Source: Helicoverpa zea (taxonomy: Eukaryota > Arthropoda > Insecta > Lepidoptera > Noctuidae). Taken from it: a DNA stretch of 64,000 nucleotides. Under the pieces are notes generated by a model. That model was not told the origin of the DNA. It saw only the letters and a list, made by a program, of their open reading frames with translations, and did not search any database. Made by a program: the position numbers and the translations under genes. The stretch spans positions 5,394,001 to 5,458,000 of the forward strand of contig NC_061473.1 in the NCBI RefSeq assembly GCF_022581195.2, in the 5' to 3' direction. This document shows, in pieces, positions 36,215-48,513 of this stretch (its first letter is position 1; every line of letters begins with the position of its first letter).

Positions 36215-36859
36215 ATGCTATCCATACATTTGGATACCGTTCTTGTAAGCTGCGATCTTTGATGAAATTTAAAACAAAAATAGGAGTAAAATTCTGATCA
36301 AGGATAGGTTGGGGGCGCCTGCGGCGCCCCTTATGTCCGGCGCCCTGGGCCGTCACCCAACCGCGCCCTACCCTAAAGCCGCTACTCTAGACAGATTAAT
36401 GTACACAAAAAGTTAATAAGTAGGTAAAAAGCGCTGTAGTAGTAGCAAGCAGTCGGAAGCGCAAACTTTTTTGTTTTTGAGAACTCCATAAATATATTTT
36501 TTTGCTACATTTGACTTATAAAAGGTAAGATAGCGCGGATTAGACTAATGAAGCCAATAAGGCAATGCCTGTGTAACATTGCGCGAGCGAAGCGAGCGCG
36601 AAATTTTTTGAGTCTACGACACAAAAGTACCTACATTGTCAAGCAACAAGTAGCCGCGAGCGCTACATTTTTTGAGTCTACGACACAAAAGTACCTACAT
36701 TGTCAAGCAACAAGTAGCCGCGAGCGCAGCGAGCGCGAACTTCTTTAAGTTGTTTGTTTGAAGACTCACAAATTAAACTGGGAATCATGTACAAATAAAA
36801 AGAAACCGTGATTAGAGCGAGTGCTATTTGTGTTCGTTGATTGGGTGCGTAAAAATAAT

Positions 36860-37698
36860 AAACCATCAGAAAAACAGCACAGAAACGGTAATTTAACCGC
36901 GAGCGTAGCGAGCGAGAATTTTTTCACTTATTTGGAGGATGTTATGAAAAATAATCAAAATGATCAATTAAACATAGCGAAGGCGACTTTTTTTGAAACT
37001 TTGCTTGTCAGTATCATGATACAATGGAACTTCCTTATCAAACGGGTGTAATTTCATCGAAATTTTCTGGTGGTGGGGCGTCCCGTGGCGACCCCTGAGA
37101 CCGAGGCGCCCGGGTTATTCGCACACCCTGCACCATAGGTTAAGACGGCCCTGTAGGTAACTATTATGGTAATCTGTGATGTAGGATTTAAAATCAGGCA
37201 GCCGCCTGATTTTACCGCCCCCTGAATTTGCCGCCCGGGGCATGGGCCCCGGCTTGCCCCCCCCCTAGATCCGGGGCTGAAACCATCAGAAAAACAGCAC
37301 AGAAACGGTAATTTAACCGCGAGCGTAGCGAGCGAGAATTTTTTCACTTATTTGGAGGATGTTATGAAAAATAATCAAAATGATCAATTAAACATAGCGA
37401 AGGCGACTTTTTTTGAAACTTTGCTTGTCAGTATCATGATACAATGGAACTTCCTTATCAAACGGGTGTAATTTCATCGAAATTTTCTGGTGGTGGGGCG
37501 TCCCGTGGCGACCCCTGAGACCGAGGCGCCCGGGTTATTCGCACACCCTGCACCATAGGTTAAGACGGCCCTGTAGGTAACTATTATGGTAATCTGTGAT
37601 GTAGGATTTAAAATCAGGCAGCCGCCTGATTTTGCCGCCCCCTGAATTTGCCGCCCGGGGCATGGGCCCCGGCTTGCCCCCCCCTAGATCCGGGGCTG
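36860..37698 (+). repeat. Near-identical 420-bp tandem duplication
   Basis: Unit 1 (36,860-37,279) and unit 2 (37,280-37,698) differ by only one substitution (TTTTACCG versus TTTTGCCG) and one C in a C-run. Both end in the hAT terminus GATCCGGGGCTG. Only the second is next to the target-site duplication, so duplication happened after or during insertion, or is an assembly artefact. Confidence 0.95.
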
Positions 37699-38064
37699 GT
37701 TATAAATATGCTATGTGCTTCATTGATTGATGACTTGTGGACTAACAGCCGATCCCAATTACCTTTCTATCTGTTGATTTGCATACTGAAGGTTGAATTT
37801 TGACGTAAGCCCCACACAAGTAATGTCAAAATCCTATCTCTTGCGAGACAAAACTATAGATGGATTGAATATTGGGAACGGCCGTAACTGTGTTTACAGC
37901 TTGAGATTTAAGTGCAATAAAATTGTTTATATACGGTCAGCGTCTTCCGGGACATTAAAAGTATAGTGTAAGACGATTTGTTATGTCATGTGGTCTCCTT
38001 TTAATGACAGTTCGACTCTATGGTTCGTTGTGACAGTTCTGAGTTAACTGCTCTCTATCTAGAT

Positions 38065-38786
38065 CAGTGGTTCTTAACCGGTGGTCCGCGGACCACTGGT
38101 GGTCCCTGGAGGCATTCCAAGTGGTCCGCGAAGCTTAGCTTCGCGACGTTGCTATACGTTATCTAACTTAATTTTTATCGACTTATAACTGCGAGCGGGG
38201 GTTTTCGCATGGGCGTATATCGGGTGTATCGTACCTAGTAATTTGTAATTTTGGTTTTGAGTCTTAAAAAATAATTAAAATTTCGCGCTCGCTTCGCTCG
38301 CGTATTCAGAAACTGTATGCCTTTATTTTTGCATTTGTCAACAAACAAAAAGTTAAGTACGTTTGGGCTAAATTTTACGTAATATTTGGTTGAAGTCCGA
38401 TAAAAATTTCGCGCTCGCTTCGCTCGCGTATTCAGAAACTATTTGTCCTTATTTTTGCATTTGTCAACAAACGAAAAGTTAAGTACGTTTGGGCTACATT
38501 TTACGTAATATTTGGTTTAAGTCCGATAAAAATTTCGCGGTCGCGTCGCTCGCGCATTTGGAAACTACAAAGGCAAATTTTTATTTATTTGCATTTGCTT
38601 ACCTACACATCTGCCGATATGCTTTATGCCGATAGCTTTGAGTAGACCTGACCCAAAAATTCAGTTTTTTTTTTGCATAAATAATAAAGAAATGAGTACT
38701 AATTTAGGTAAACCGATGAGGTGGTCCCCGGCAAGACAAACTTCAGTCAAAGTGGTCCCTCATGTCAAAAAGGTTAAGAACCACTG
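38065..38786. mobile_element. 722-bp non-autonomous hAT element
   Basis: Ends CAGTGGTTCTTAACC and GGTTAAGAACCACTG are perfect inverted repeats. ATCTAGAT flanks both sides (38,057-38,064 and 38,787-38,794). The interior holds three tandem units of about 125 bp, each starting with TTTCGCGCTCGCTTCGCTCG or a variant (38,281, 38,408, 38,533). Confidence 0.92.
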
Positions 38787-38794
38787 ATCTAGAT

Positions 38795-39857
38795 GTTGTT
38801 AGTTCTTGTAGAAACCCATAAATATCACAGAATGTTTCAGTGAACTTTCGACAATATTATATATTATTTATTTATGAAATCCAATCGGCAAACTAAGTTC
38901 TCGTGGAACAGAGAGGATTACATGTAGGTTTTACCCACTTAAATATTCTTCTATTTCGGGAAGTCACGGGATATTTTCAAGTTTCATACAATATTAATTC
39001 GAAAAGGTTTCGGGTTTCGATGTACTTAAGTTAATAACAAAATAATAATTTATTAGTTTGCTAAATAAAAAACTTTTAATTACAATATTGTCGTTTTTCT
39101 GGTAACATTTATTTGAAAGCGTGCGTGGCTATTCGAGATTCAAATTGCATAGTAATTCAAAATGGCTGGCGTGACAAGCCGCGATAAAATATAACTTTAA
39201 TAAGTTGGTGGAATATAGCCAACATGCTAGTTTTTAATGCATTTGACCTAACTGTATCTATTATCTGGAACATTTTTGTAATCATAGCTATTAGAAACTT
39301 AATTTCCGGTAAAAAATAAGACCTAATTGAACCTTTAGCCGTTCGATTCCAAAAAGAAGAAGTAAATACTACTTCTGACTAACGTTGGTGTCATCTTAGG
39401 AATAAAAAACTCATTCGTGCTTTTTAGCTATAACAGCGTTTCTTACTGAAATCCATATTTATTCTTTCCTTAAGATGTTAACGAGAAATGTGCGTAGATA
39501 ATGGTTAGATATCAATCTTAATAGGAAAAATTGAAATATTAAACGTTGAGTGAGTCTTACAACATTATTACACAATCGTTACAACTGTTTTGAATTTGAA
39601 ATTCGATACGAGAAATCCACTATTAGGTTTCTTAGTTTCTTTTTGTTGCAAAATTGTAGTTTTTATCAGGTCAATATTTTTATTCAAACAGCTTAGGTAT
39701 GTACATCTTATGAATTGGTATTTTTAAAAGTGCAGTCTCAAGTCTCAAAAACCAGGTAGTCCAAAATGTATGAGAAGAGACCTTTGTCCAGCAGTGGGTC
39801 AGAAAACTGATGATCATTTTTAATAATAATAATGTTTCAATACCTTATCTATCAACA
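38795..39857. other. No gene; one LINE tail scrap
   Basis: AT-rich spacer. At 39,780-39,820 CCTTTGTCCAGCAGTGGGTC followed by CTGATGATC is the 3' tail of the LINE type at 23,533. Confidence 0.45.
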
Positions 39858-39945
39858 AAGCTACAAGGAGTGACTTCATATCTGACCTTCTCAACCCAGT
39901 TTACCATGGCAAACCTATACCCCTGGCTGCCAAAGATGTGCAATG
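39858..39945 (-). mobile_element. SINE fragment
   Basis: CAAGGAGTGACTTCATATCT and CTCAACCCAGTTTACC match the middle part of the 49.6-kb SINE. Head and tail are absent. Confidence 0.6.
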
Positions 39946-39957
39946 GCAGTCAATCTA

Positions 39958-40140
39958 TACTAATAATATTATAAAACTGAAGAGTTTGTTTGTTTGCTTG
40001 AACGCGCTAATCTCAGGAACTACTGGTCCGATTTGAAAAATTCTTTCAGTGTTAGATAGCCCATTTATCGAGTAACTTTTTATCCCAGTTCGTGCCGAGG
40101 TTCCCACGGGATGCGGGTGAAACCGCTGGCAGAAGTTAGT
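39958..40140 (+). repeat. Common moth dispersed repeat (GCAGAAGTTAGT type)
   Basis: From ACTAATAATATTATAAAACT through CACGGGATGCGGGTGAAACC to GCAGAAGTTAGTGA. A reversed diverged copy lies at about 47,785-47,968, and partial copies at 52,430-52,600 and 53,795-53,900. It is non-coding; class unknown to me. Confidence 0.55.
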
Positions 40141-41300
40141 GAATTATAATTAGGTAGATAACTATGAAAGCTTTCAAGTTATGTACCTGCACATGTAATA
40201 TGCTGAACCTATATAGTCCATCATATCTTAAAAACATGAACATAGATCTAATGGAATTGCGATATAACTCTTCCAATCCATCTCGGGTTTAATCCGCGAG
40301 GTTTTTTGCTTGTTCGTTCAATTTCGATCATGTTCCGCTGAGTTCATTGTGCCAACTGATTGAATTCCCATCGTTCGCGTGATTTCCGACACTATGGCCG
40401 GTCGTGATGGAACCACGCTTGTCTCAATTTGACAATTTATTATCTTCTTATTTGACAGCTTTAAGATATAGAACTTATTGTTGAAGCATCAAGTGCGAAA
40501 ATGTAATTGTATGCTTTATTCCTACCTACTGGTTAGTGCGCAATGTAATGTTAGGTATGTGTCTAGGAATATTTGTCTCTAATGGTTCTGAAGCTTAATT
40601 TACCTTTAAGAAACTCAAACTGTATATCTCGCTTATATTCTCGAGGGCGCTTATATTCAAGTGTTAAGAACTGCCTTGTTACACAATCTAACGCTATTGA
40701 AACGCTTTGCCCCCTAAACAAAAATCTAAAATCCTTTTATCCATTATTCAACCACAAATTGCACTATTTCCTTCGGTTAAAAAGTTCACAACGTTTTACA
40801 AAGCGATCTCCGTCTGTAACTGAAGTATGAACGAACTACTTTTTTCAGAAAAACGAAAAGTCGTGGTCTGTTTCCGAGCTTCAGTCAATCGCTCCGCCCC
40901 TTCCGTCTGGCGCACTTACCAGCAGATTTTTAACCGCTACTATTTTTATGAAAAACTTTAAAAGAGGTCTTTGGGCAGCATTGGTAAGTTACCTACTTGT
41001 TTAAAAAACGTTTATAAGGTTTAATTTGAAATTAAAATGCTCCCAATTGTCTGTGGTTTAATCACTTTTTAAACCTGGCAACATTCAGAACATGAAGTTG
41101 ATGAGACTAACGTCTTTTGTTAGGGGTATAATTTAGGCGGTCATCAAAAATATTTTTAAGACTCTAAGCTGAGGCACCAAATAAAATAAACAACTGCAAA
41201 AAAAATAAATTGACTTTATTAAAAGGGCACTAAAGTATATAATGTTATGATCCAAAAAAAATAAAATAACATCAGAAAAATCGCAAATCTCGCACAAATA
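40141..41300. other. No recognisable gene
   Basis: Short ORFs only; none resembles a known protein. Confidence 0.5.
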
Positions 41301-41307
41301 TTATTTT

Positions 41308-42000
41308 TGGTTCCCAAAATGGATTAATGGTCACCAAATTCTATCCAACTAAAAGATTAATATTACTACCAAAAAGTTAGTGACGAAAACGAATCGCTGC
41401 AAAACCGACTCCACGTAGTCTGGTCTGCCCTACCCCTAGAGTGCAATTCAAAACCGCGTAGGCGCGGAGGGGCGAGGCGGCCTGCGAGCTGAGGCGCAGG
41501 TAGTTTCAGCGCTCGCCGCCACGGCTGAGGCTGGCCGGCGGAGCCGGCCAGCAAGCCGAAGCTGCGGTGGTGAGCGAAAACCATTTGCGACGATAAGCTC
41601 GCATGGGACCGCTGGAGCCCCGCAGCGCCGGAGCCGTGACAGAAGCCATGCTTGCTGCATGTTGCGTGCTTACATTTTAAACGCACTGAGTTACACACAA
41701 ATTCATATAACAATAAATAAGCGACGTATGTTTGGGAACCCTAGTATATTATATAATTGGTATTTGGGAAATATTCTAGCGATCGTTAGCTTTTTTAGTC
41801 TAACAAAAATGACCAAATTAGGAGTCATGGTATTACATAATTGGTAACATCTAAGTAGTGACAATATATAATATTTGGTCTAAAGTGTATTTTAAAGGCG
41901 TCCATATATTTTTTTAGTAGTCAATAATACGAAAAAATGGTTTTATCTAATAATATTTTTGGAAACGTTATTTGGTGACCATTTATCCATTTTGGTAACC
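41308..42000. mobile_element. Inverted-repeat element around GC-rich cassette copy B
   Basis: GGTTCCCAAAATGGATTAAT plus GGTCACCAAAT (41,308-41,338) pairs with its near complement at 41,970-42,000. The space holds the GC-rich cassette and many CACCAAA/TTTGGT words. No duplication is clear, so the element may extend further on each side. Confidence 0.5.
41376..41673 (-). repeat. GC-rich 300-bp cassette, copy B
   Basis: Reverse-oriented partner of 26,384-26,683, about 95% identical by eye, ending GTGCTTAC. The flanks of copies A and B are unrelated, so the cassette itself is the repeated unit. Confidence 0.85.
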
Positions 42001-43645
42001 GTTTAGAATTTTTTTGGTAGTAAAATAGGTACTTTTTTGGGTGGTGTTTAAACACAAGCCTTTTGTTAGCACAAATTTCAGTAAGACCCCGATGACATGA
42101 AAGAGAGAATTGAAACTAGAAATTAACAATACACAAAAAGAAAATCACCAATATTTTTGTCACTCCCACAAAATGAATAAAATTCCATCACGTTTTTTCT
42201 CAGCTGTCATTAAGGTCACCGATTGGACTGGATTCGGAAACACTTAGCACGTCTCATAGCCCAGAGGTTACAACGCAAATTGCTGCCACTTACCAGTTAC
42301 CCAGTCCCCAGTACCCAGATTGGCACGCATTGTAATACGATCCCAGTTGACAGCCATGAGAAAACCGCATGGAAATCAGTTCAGTAGTCCAGGCAATGTG
42401 TCAAGTTGACACGTAGACAGTTAAACGTTTTTTTTTATTATCTTTGGTTTTTTTGTGTGAACCGATTCCCAAGAGTGGGAGGGCATTACTGTATGGATAG
42501 GCTTTGTAAATGGTTTTTGTTGATAGTCTCATAATTATAGTGCGGTGTTTTGTATCACTTTCTTTGATCTTCAGTATTGAATCGCGGTTGTGATGTTGAA
42601 GAGTTAATAAACAGAGCTGTAGTTTAGGTCCCATTTAAGAAATCGTGAGCTTTCATACAAGCTTATGTTTAGTTTTCTAGTGAGAAATTACCCAAGTACT
42701 TTTTACAATGGTTTGATCGTACAAAAATGCTAGAAATCCATTCTTCCTTGATTCAAGACTATCAAAGGTTGTACCTATCTACGTTAATGACATTTCACAC
42801 ACCTACAGCCTGAAATATATACTTTTGTTGTAAGTACCTCGACCGTTTTTTGGAGTAGTTGACAGTTGCTGTCAGTCAGTACAAACGACGCTATTAAAAT
42901 TTTCCTTTGAAAACAGACAGCTGTCAACTGCACAATACATTATTTACTCCTATATTTAGGTAATATATGTCATACATAACTCAAAATACACGCAGTAACT
43001 GAAGCTCACCAAACCGTAGTTTAAATTGTAGCTCCGAGACCGACCGATGCCATTCTTAATTTACGTGATTACTAAAGCATGAAAATTGACGTCTGATTGA
43101 CTATATAGCTTGTCACAATTATTTGTTTTGATACCAGTATTCTTGACGTACCAATTAAAAGTTGTAATTAGAAAATACGATATCCATTGTGATAAGAAAT
43201 TGGTATGAAACGATATGCTTCCTTGATGAACTTTTTTTGTGAAAGAAATATGACTTCCTCTGTTAATTGAAAAGGAAAACTTATTACTTTACGTTTGTTT
43301 TTTAGGAAATTCGCTGCATGCAATATTGACTTCACATTATGTCACAAATAGGTATTAAATGAACTAAACAAAATAAAATAAATAAATAAACGGTCTATTT
43401 CATAAAAACATCTGAAGGTAGAAATAATTATGTCGTAAAGTGAAGCTGAACAATCTAACTAAACGAATTGAGCCTTGGCAGTCTATAATATTTTATCTAT
43501 TCTATGACACAATGAAGTGCAGCGAATAATATTGCAGTTAATATACAATGCTCAGTCATAAAGTTGCATTTAAAAATGGCGGACATTAGCTGTTCATCAT
43601 ATTATTTTCTTAAATGAGAAAATGTTTTTTTCCGAATGCTATGGG
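42001..43645. other. No recognisable gene
   Basis: AT-rich spacer. AAACAGACAGCTGTCAACTG near 42,913 resembles sequence near 51,887 and may be a shared repeat scrap. Confidence 0.45.
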
Positions 43646-43646
43646 T

Positions 43647-43767
43647 GAGTTGCACCATCTTACTATAATGATAAGCAAATCAAAACCAGCCCTATAATTG
43701 CGGCCCATTGGTCAAATTAGCGATTTGACAATTGAAAATGGTTCTGTGAACGGTTTAATGGTGCAAC
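43647..43767. mobile_element. Small foldback MITE-like element
   Basis: AGTTGCACCAT on the left and ATGGTGCAACT on the right are short inverted ends about 100 bp apart. No target duplication is clear. Confidence 0.4.
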
Positions 43768-44017
43768 TTATCGTAAATCCATTCTATTCTTGTTAATGGA
43801 AAGTCAAATTGAAACGCTGACATTCTACGAAGATTCATTGAATTACCTTTTCAAAGAATCGTTGTTTGTGAGTGATTTCATTGTACTAATGTCCAGAGCT
43901 AACCCACTTTTTGATGTCATTCAGCCAGCATTGTCTTTCCTCTCAATAGAAACTCTATGTGGGACAAGACAATTTGTGAAGGACGGGGATATAGCAGACT
44001 ATGAGAAGGTTGGATAG

Positions 44018-44112
44018 GTAGACACCTTGTAAAATACTGGTACTCAGCTGCATCCGGGTAGACTGGAGACCGACTCTAACATAGTTGGGAAAAGGCTCTT
44101 GAGATGAAAAAG
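44018..44112 (+). mobile_element. SINE tail fragment
   Basis: GGTACTCAGCTGCATCCGGG and AACATAGTTGGGAAAAGGCT match the 3' part of the SINE family on the plus strand. Confidence 0.7.
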
Positions 44113-45960
44113 GATATGGTAGACTAGCTCACATCTATAATTAGATATTGTTGAAAAGTGATTGCCGAAGAACGTTGATTTAGCCTACCCTAAAAATATA
44201 ACTCATTAATCCCTTGTCAAAACAAATTCCAGGCCCATTTTGTACCAATTTTGGCAAGTTTCCGAACTTTTGCTAACGTTGAAAAGGTTCTAAAGCGCAG
44301 CGTCATGGGCTTACGTACCTACATGGAACAAACTCTTGATTAAAAGGAGGCACCTTCTCCGAACGGAAAATCCCTGTTTCATCCAATGACGTAAACCTCC
44401 AACAGCTGGCTTAATGAGGCGGTTAGAAACTAGTTCCAATTTTAAATTCAAATTCGAACAGTTGTCAAATGGAACGCTACTTCTAAATGCCATCGTATAC
44501 TGCCTATTAAGCTCTATGGTCTTATTTTAATGACGCAATTTGTTGCCAGTGTCAAAATATTGTAAAAACATTGTTGCGGTGGTAAAGGTAATTGCAGGTA
44601 TAGTTATTTGATGATCCAAATTGTAGGCTAACGTGGTAATTTGCTTTTGTTCGGTTACATAAAAATATGTTGAAGTATTGGTTTCTATTTGAAAATAATG
44701 TGTGTTGCCTCATTGTTTCAAAACCACAAATAGAAACGGTGGTTCAAAATGTTTCTTTAGTTTGTTAAAAATGAGTTTGTATATGTCAAAACTTGCCTAT
44801 ATTCTCAGCCCTTATCTACACAGCTTCAGTCCTCAATCAACAAATCTAGAGTCTATCAATTCTGCTGTCCGTCTGTCCATTGAAGCGTATTGAACTTTGC
44901 TTCTAATTTATAACAATAAAGATATTTCGCTGCACCGTGAACTAGTAATAAGGCTGTGGATACATTGATTGAACATTGATTTTAATCTCTATTTTACAGT
45001 CTAAAGTTTTGCTCTTCAATCGTATCCATAGTTTAACCCCTCTGCTCGACAAGGTTTTGACATATGACTTTACCGTTGATTCGGCGGGATATTTTGAATC
45101 GCGACATGGAAGTCAAAAATTTGTACTAACTTTCAACACATGAATTCTAAGTCCGTAATGCCTGATCAGAAGTATTTTAACTATAACTTTAGAGCTCACT
45201 TATTTGACAACAACGTGCGAAGGTCAAATGGGGTCAGTTAATTCAGAAAAAGATAAAAATTACGGTGTTTTTAAGTCTATCGAAAAGTTAGGCCTTTCAA
45301 ATTTGGTGAAAACTTACCAATAAATAATCGCATCACTTTCTCAAACACAACACAAACGTCATATTTATAACATTTTCAATCCATTGCAACACATTTCGTG
45401 CACTTATTTATGTTCAATAACTAAAAAATCAGCACATAAAATACACAATAAAAATGAACAATTTACAGGATCAAAGTCACAGACAAGAAGTAGATTTGGA
45501 ATAGAGTATTTTTTTTTTTCAATCAGCGGTGTGCATTCGATATCTACCTAAATCGGATATTTATTATAAATAATCGAATACCAATTTTATATATATATTT
45601 TTAATAGCAACTTATTTCAATTTTATTAATTAATTTTAAATTATAGGTTCAATTTGTTTTTGTTGTTAAGAAAAATGATATTTAAGTGTTATGAAAGTTT
45701 TTAGCATTAAATTTTTATATGTATTATTTATTTTGGTGTTGCGTCATTCGTAATAATTTTTAACTTTAATTGAATTTTTATTACCTATTACGGAATTTTA
45801 ATTTATTCTTATATTATTTCTCAACAATTCTAAGATTTTTGTTTCGGCGGAGGGTAAGCCTGGCGTTCTGAAATATAATGCAATTTGTAACTACCAAAGT
45901 CATGTACTTATTTGATGATGAGAAACAATAATAATAATTGATTGATTTTAAAGTCACCAA
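44113..45960. other. No recognisable gene
   Basis: AT-rich; nothing supportable. Confidence 0.5.
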
Positions 45961-45963
45961 ATA

Positions 45964-46617
45964 TTTTTAACCGAATCCCAAAAAAGGAGGTGGTTCTCAA
46001 TTTGGATGCTTGTTTTTGGTCGAAAGGGGTCCCCATATTTGTTATTAGGTCCAGGATCTGATGATGGAAACCTTGAGAAATCGAGGGCAACTCTCGAAAA
46101 TTGTAAGCATAGATAAGGTTATAACTTGACACTCAGATGTATATCTGATAACACTATGAAACAGTAAAGGTTTAGAGCTGACCTGATGATGGAGACGAGA
46201 GAAGTTCGGTTGTCGAGTTCCCTCGACCTTCTCTGGTCTCCATCATCAGGTCAGCTCCAAACCTTCACTGTTGCAGAGGCCTCGTAAATACGAATAATAT
46301 AAGCCCAAACACGAGAAAGTTTACATATTCAGTTGTCGAGTTCCCTCGACCTTCACTGGTCTCCATCATCGGGTCAGCTCAAAACCTTCACTGTTGAATA
46401 GTGCTACCAGGCAACTTTCGAAAGTCGCCCTCGATTTCTCAAGGTTTCCATCGTCAGATCCTGACCTGATGATAATGGGACCACCTCGGAAGTATACGCT
46501 ATCAAACAAAAAAAGAATCATCAAAATCGATAAATAAATGGCTGAGTAATCGCGTAACAAACATACAAAAAAAACGGTCGAATTGAGAACCTCCGCTTTT
46601 TGGGAAGTCGGTTAAAA
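45964..46617. repeat. Dispersed repeat copy 5, palindromic composite
   Basis: The terminal box occurs at both ends in opposite orientation (45,964-46,003 and 46,580-46,617). The internal unit occurs once plus-oriented (about 46,130-46,204) and twice minus-oriented (46,218-46,400). The arms 46,160-46,204 and 46,218-46,264 form a tight inverted repeat. It looks like two copies joined head to head. Confidence 0.7.
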
Positions 46618-48513
46618 ATAAGTCGGCGGCGGCCATCTTTCCATCTTGGACCAACTTTCGATGAACAGCGAGTAGCACTTCCGACTACCTATTTTCCCTT
46701 TCAAACAATAAAATCGTCATAAAATTTTGCGATAACTACACCTAACTACAGCTCTCGTCAAATAGCTTTGCCGCTCAGTTAAAAAGTTGGAAGTAACGAA
46801 TCGCCATTAAGTTTGGCAGGTCTACAGGAATTCTGCACATAAAACACCCGAAGAAATAAATAAGTCTTCATTTGCCGTCTTCAGAAACCCTAAAAACCGA
46901 AGATTTTTTTTATTCCGGCTACAACGTATTTTCTACCACTGATTTTCTAGCATTTTTTTTTTTCAAAATAAATTAAGTCATTTTACTTTTCCTAATTTAT
47001 TTTCAGATTATGATAAGTATACAAAAGTGCAATTTAGTAATATTATAATATCAAATAATATAAAATTATTAAATCGATTCTTTATTTTAACGAATCGGAT
47101 CATTCGATGCAAAACTTCTATCACCGTCGCCATCTTGTCTATGCGTCTTCAAATTTAAAAAAACAACTAATGTAAACAAACATGGCGAGTTCGATCAGAA
47201 TTCGCGGTAATTACGATTGGATTTTAAAAAGGTATATTTCTAACGGGATGCTAAATATGAAAGGTTTGAATGCGTAAAAATAATTTAAATTTATTTAATT
47301 ATTTTATTTAGTACTCACAAATGCGGTTTGATTGGAAAGAAAATAAATATGAGCGTAAACAATTAGGAAAATGTATGACTGATTCGCAGACCCCGATTGG
47401 GGTCTAAACCGAGCTTACGGTGACATTGATGTTCAGACCCCGATCGGGGTCCGCTACGGATTTGACGGTTAACGTGTCGACATTGCAAAACCCAGTAACT
47501 TATCTACAACTTAATTTTTCTTAAGAACTAATTTAGTGGTAGAAAATTCGTTTTCGAAAGTTGCCACAACAACAACAACAAGCCACGTTCATACGTAATG
47601 TTTAAAAAATGCATAAAAAATAAATTGACAGTGCATACCAGTTAACTTTATAAGAAGTAGATGCTCTCAAATGTATTCTTGGCCTAACGTCCACAACATT
47701 ATTAAGTGCCTACAGATTGGTACAATGTCCATATCGATGCTTGTTTGAGTTTGATATTGTAAGGCCAAAAGCAAATAGTTTCCACTAAGTTAGTTTCAAC
47801 TAACTGTTCCCCGCGGTTTCACTCGCATCCCATACTTTCCGCATTTGAATCAGAAATAACCGATTTAGGTACTGTCTCTAGCTACACAATATCTGTGAGC
47901 CAACTATCATTAAGATCAGTTCAATAGTTTAAGCCTGACAGAAAGACAATTATTATTATAATATTAGTCCTATGAATAGAACAGTCTCATTATTCACAAC
48001 AAAGAATAGTAGAAAGTCTATTTCTTGTGGAAATAAGTACGATACCTAAATACCTATACTACCATTAATCGATTTTTTACCCGAGTATTCGACTTAAATC
48101 GCGAGTAGGGCTGCCCCTGATCCGATTGAAGGGGATTATCCAATAAATTGCAAATGATTTTGATACACTGAAGTTTAATAGGTTTCATGAATTTTGAGCT
48201 GTAATCCGAAACTAGACGATTTGTTTGAGCTTCTTTGTATAGACTGGCTAATACTCTTGGCTGAGCATCAGACAACATTAATAGATGATGTGTTCAACTT
48301 AAGTAACCGTTGTCTTCGTTAGACATTCGTTAGACTTTGAGGAATTTATTTGAGGTTCCGTTCCTTGTTATCGCCGGCAACAGTGAATACCTAAAAAGGT
48401 AGATCATATGATTTTCATCCATACTTGGTATCCTTATTCAATTGAACCCATTATTGCCCATACCTAGGCCTTGTATGGTAAAGATTGTATCTCACGCTAC
48501 AAATTACTTACTA
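46618..48513. other. No gene; two GACCCCGATCGGGGTC palindromes and one repeat copy
   Basis: AT-rich. Palindromes at 47,389-47,404 and 47,434-47,450 and a reversed GCAGAAGTTAGT-type repeat at 47,785-47,968 are the only features. Confidence 0.45.

Larger units (their letters stand above)
35182..37698. mobile_element. 2.5-kb non-autonomous hAT element
   Basis: The ends CAGCCCCGGATC and GATCCGGGGCTG are inverted repeats. The 8-mer GTTATAAA flanks both sides exactly (35,174-35,181 and 37,699-37,706), the standard hAT duplication. There is no transposase frame. Inside are further hAT-like ends, a near-identical 420-bp duplication and several copies of a CGCGAGCG-type motif. Confidence 0.9.
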
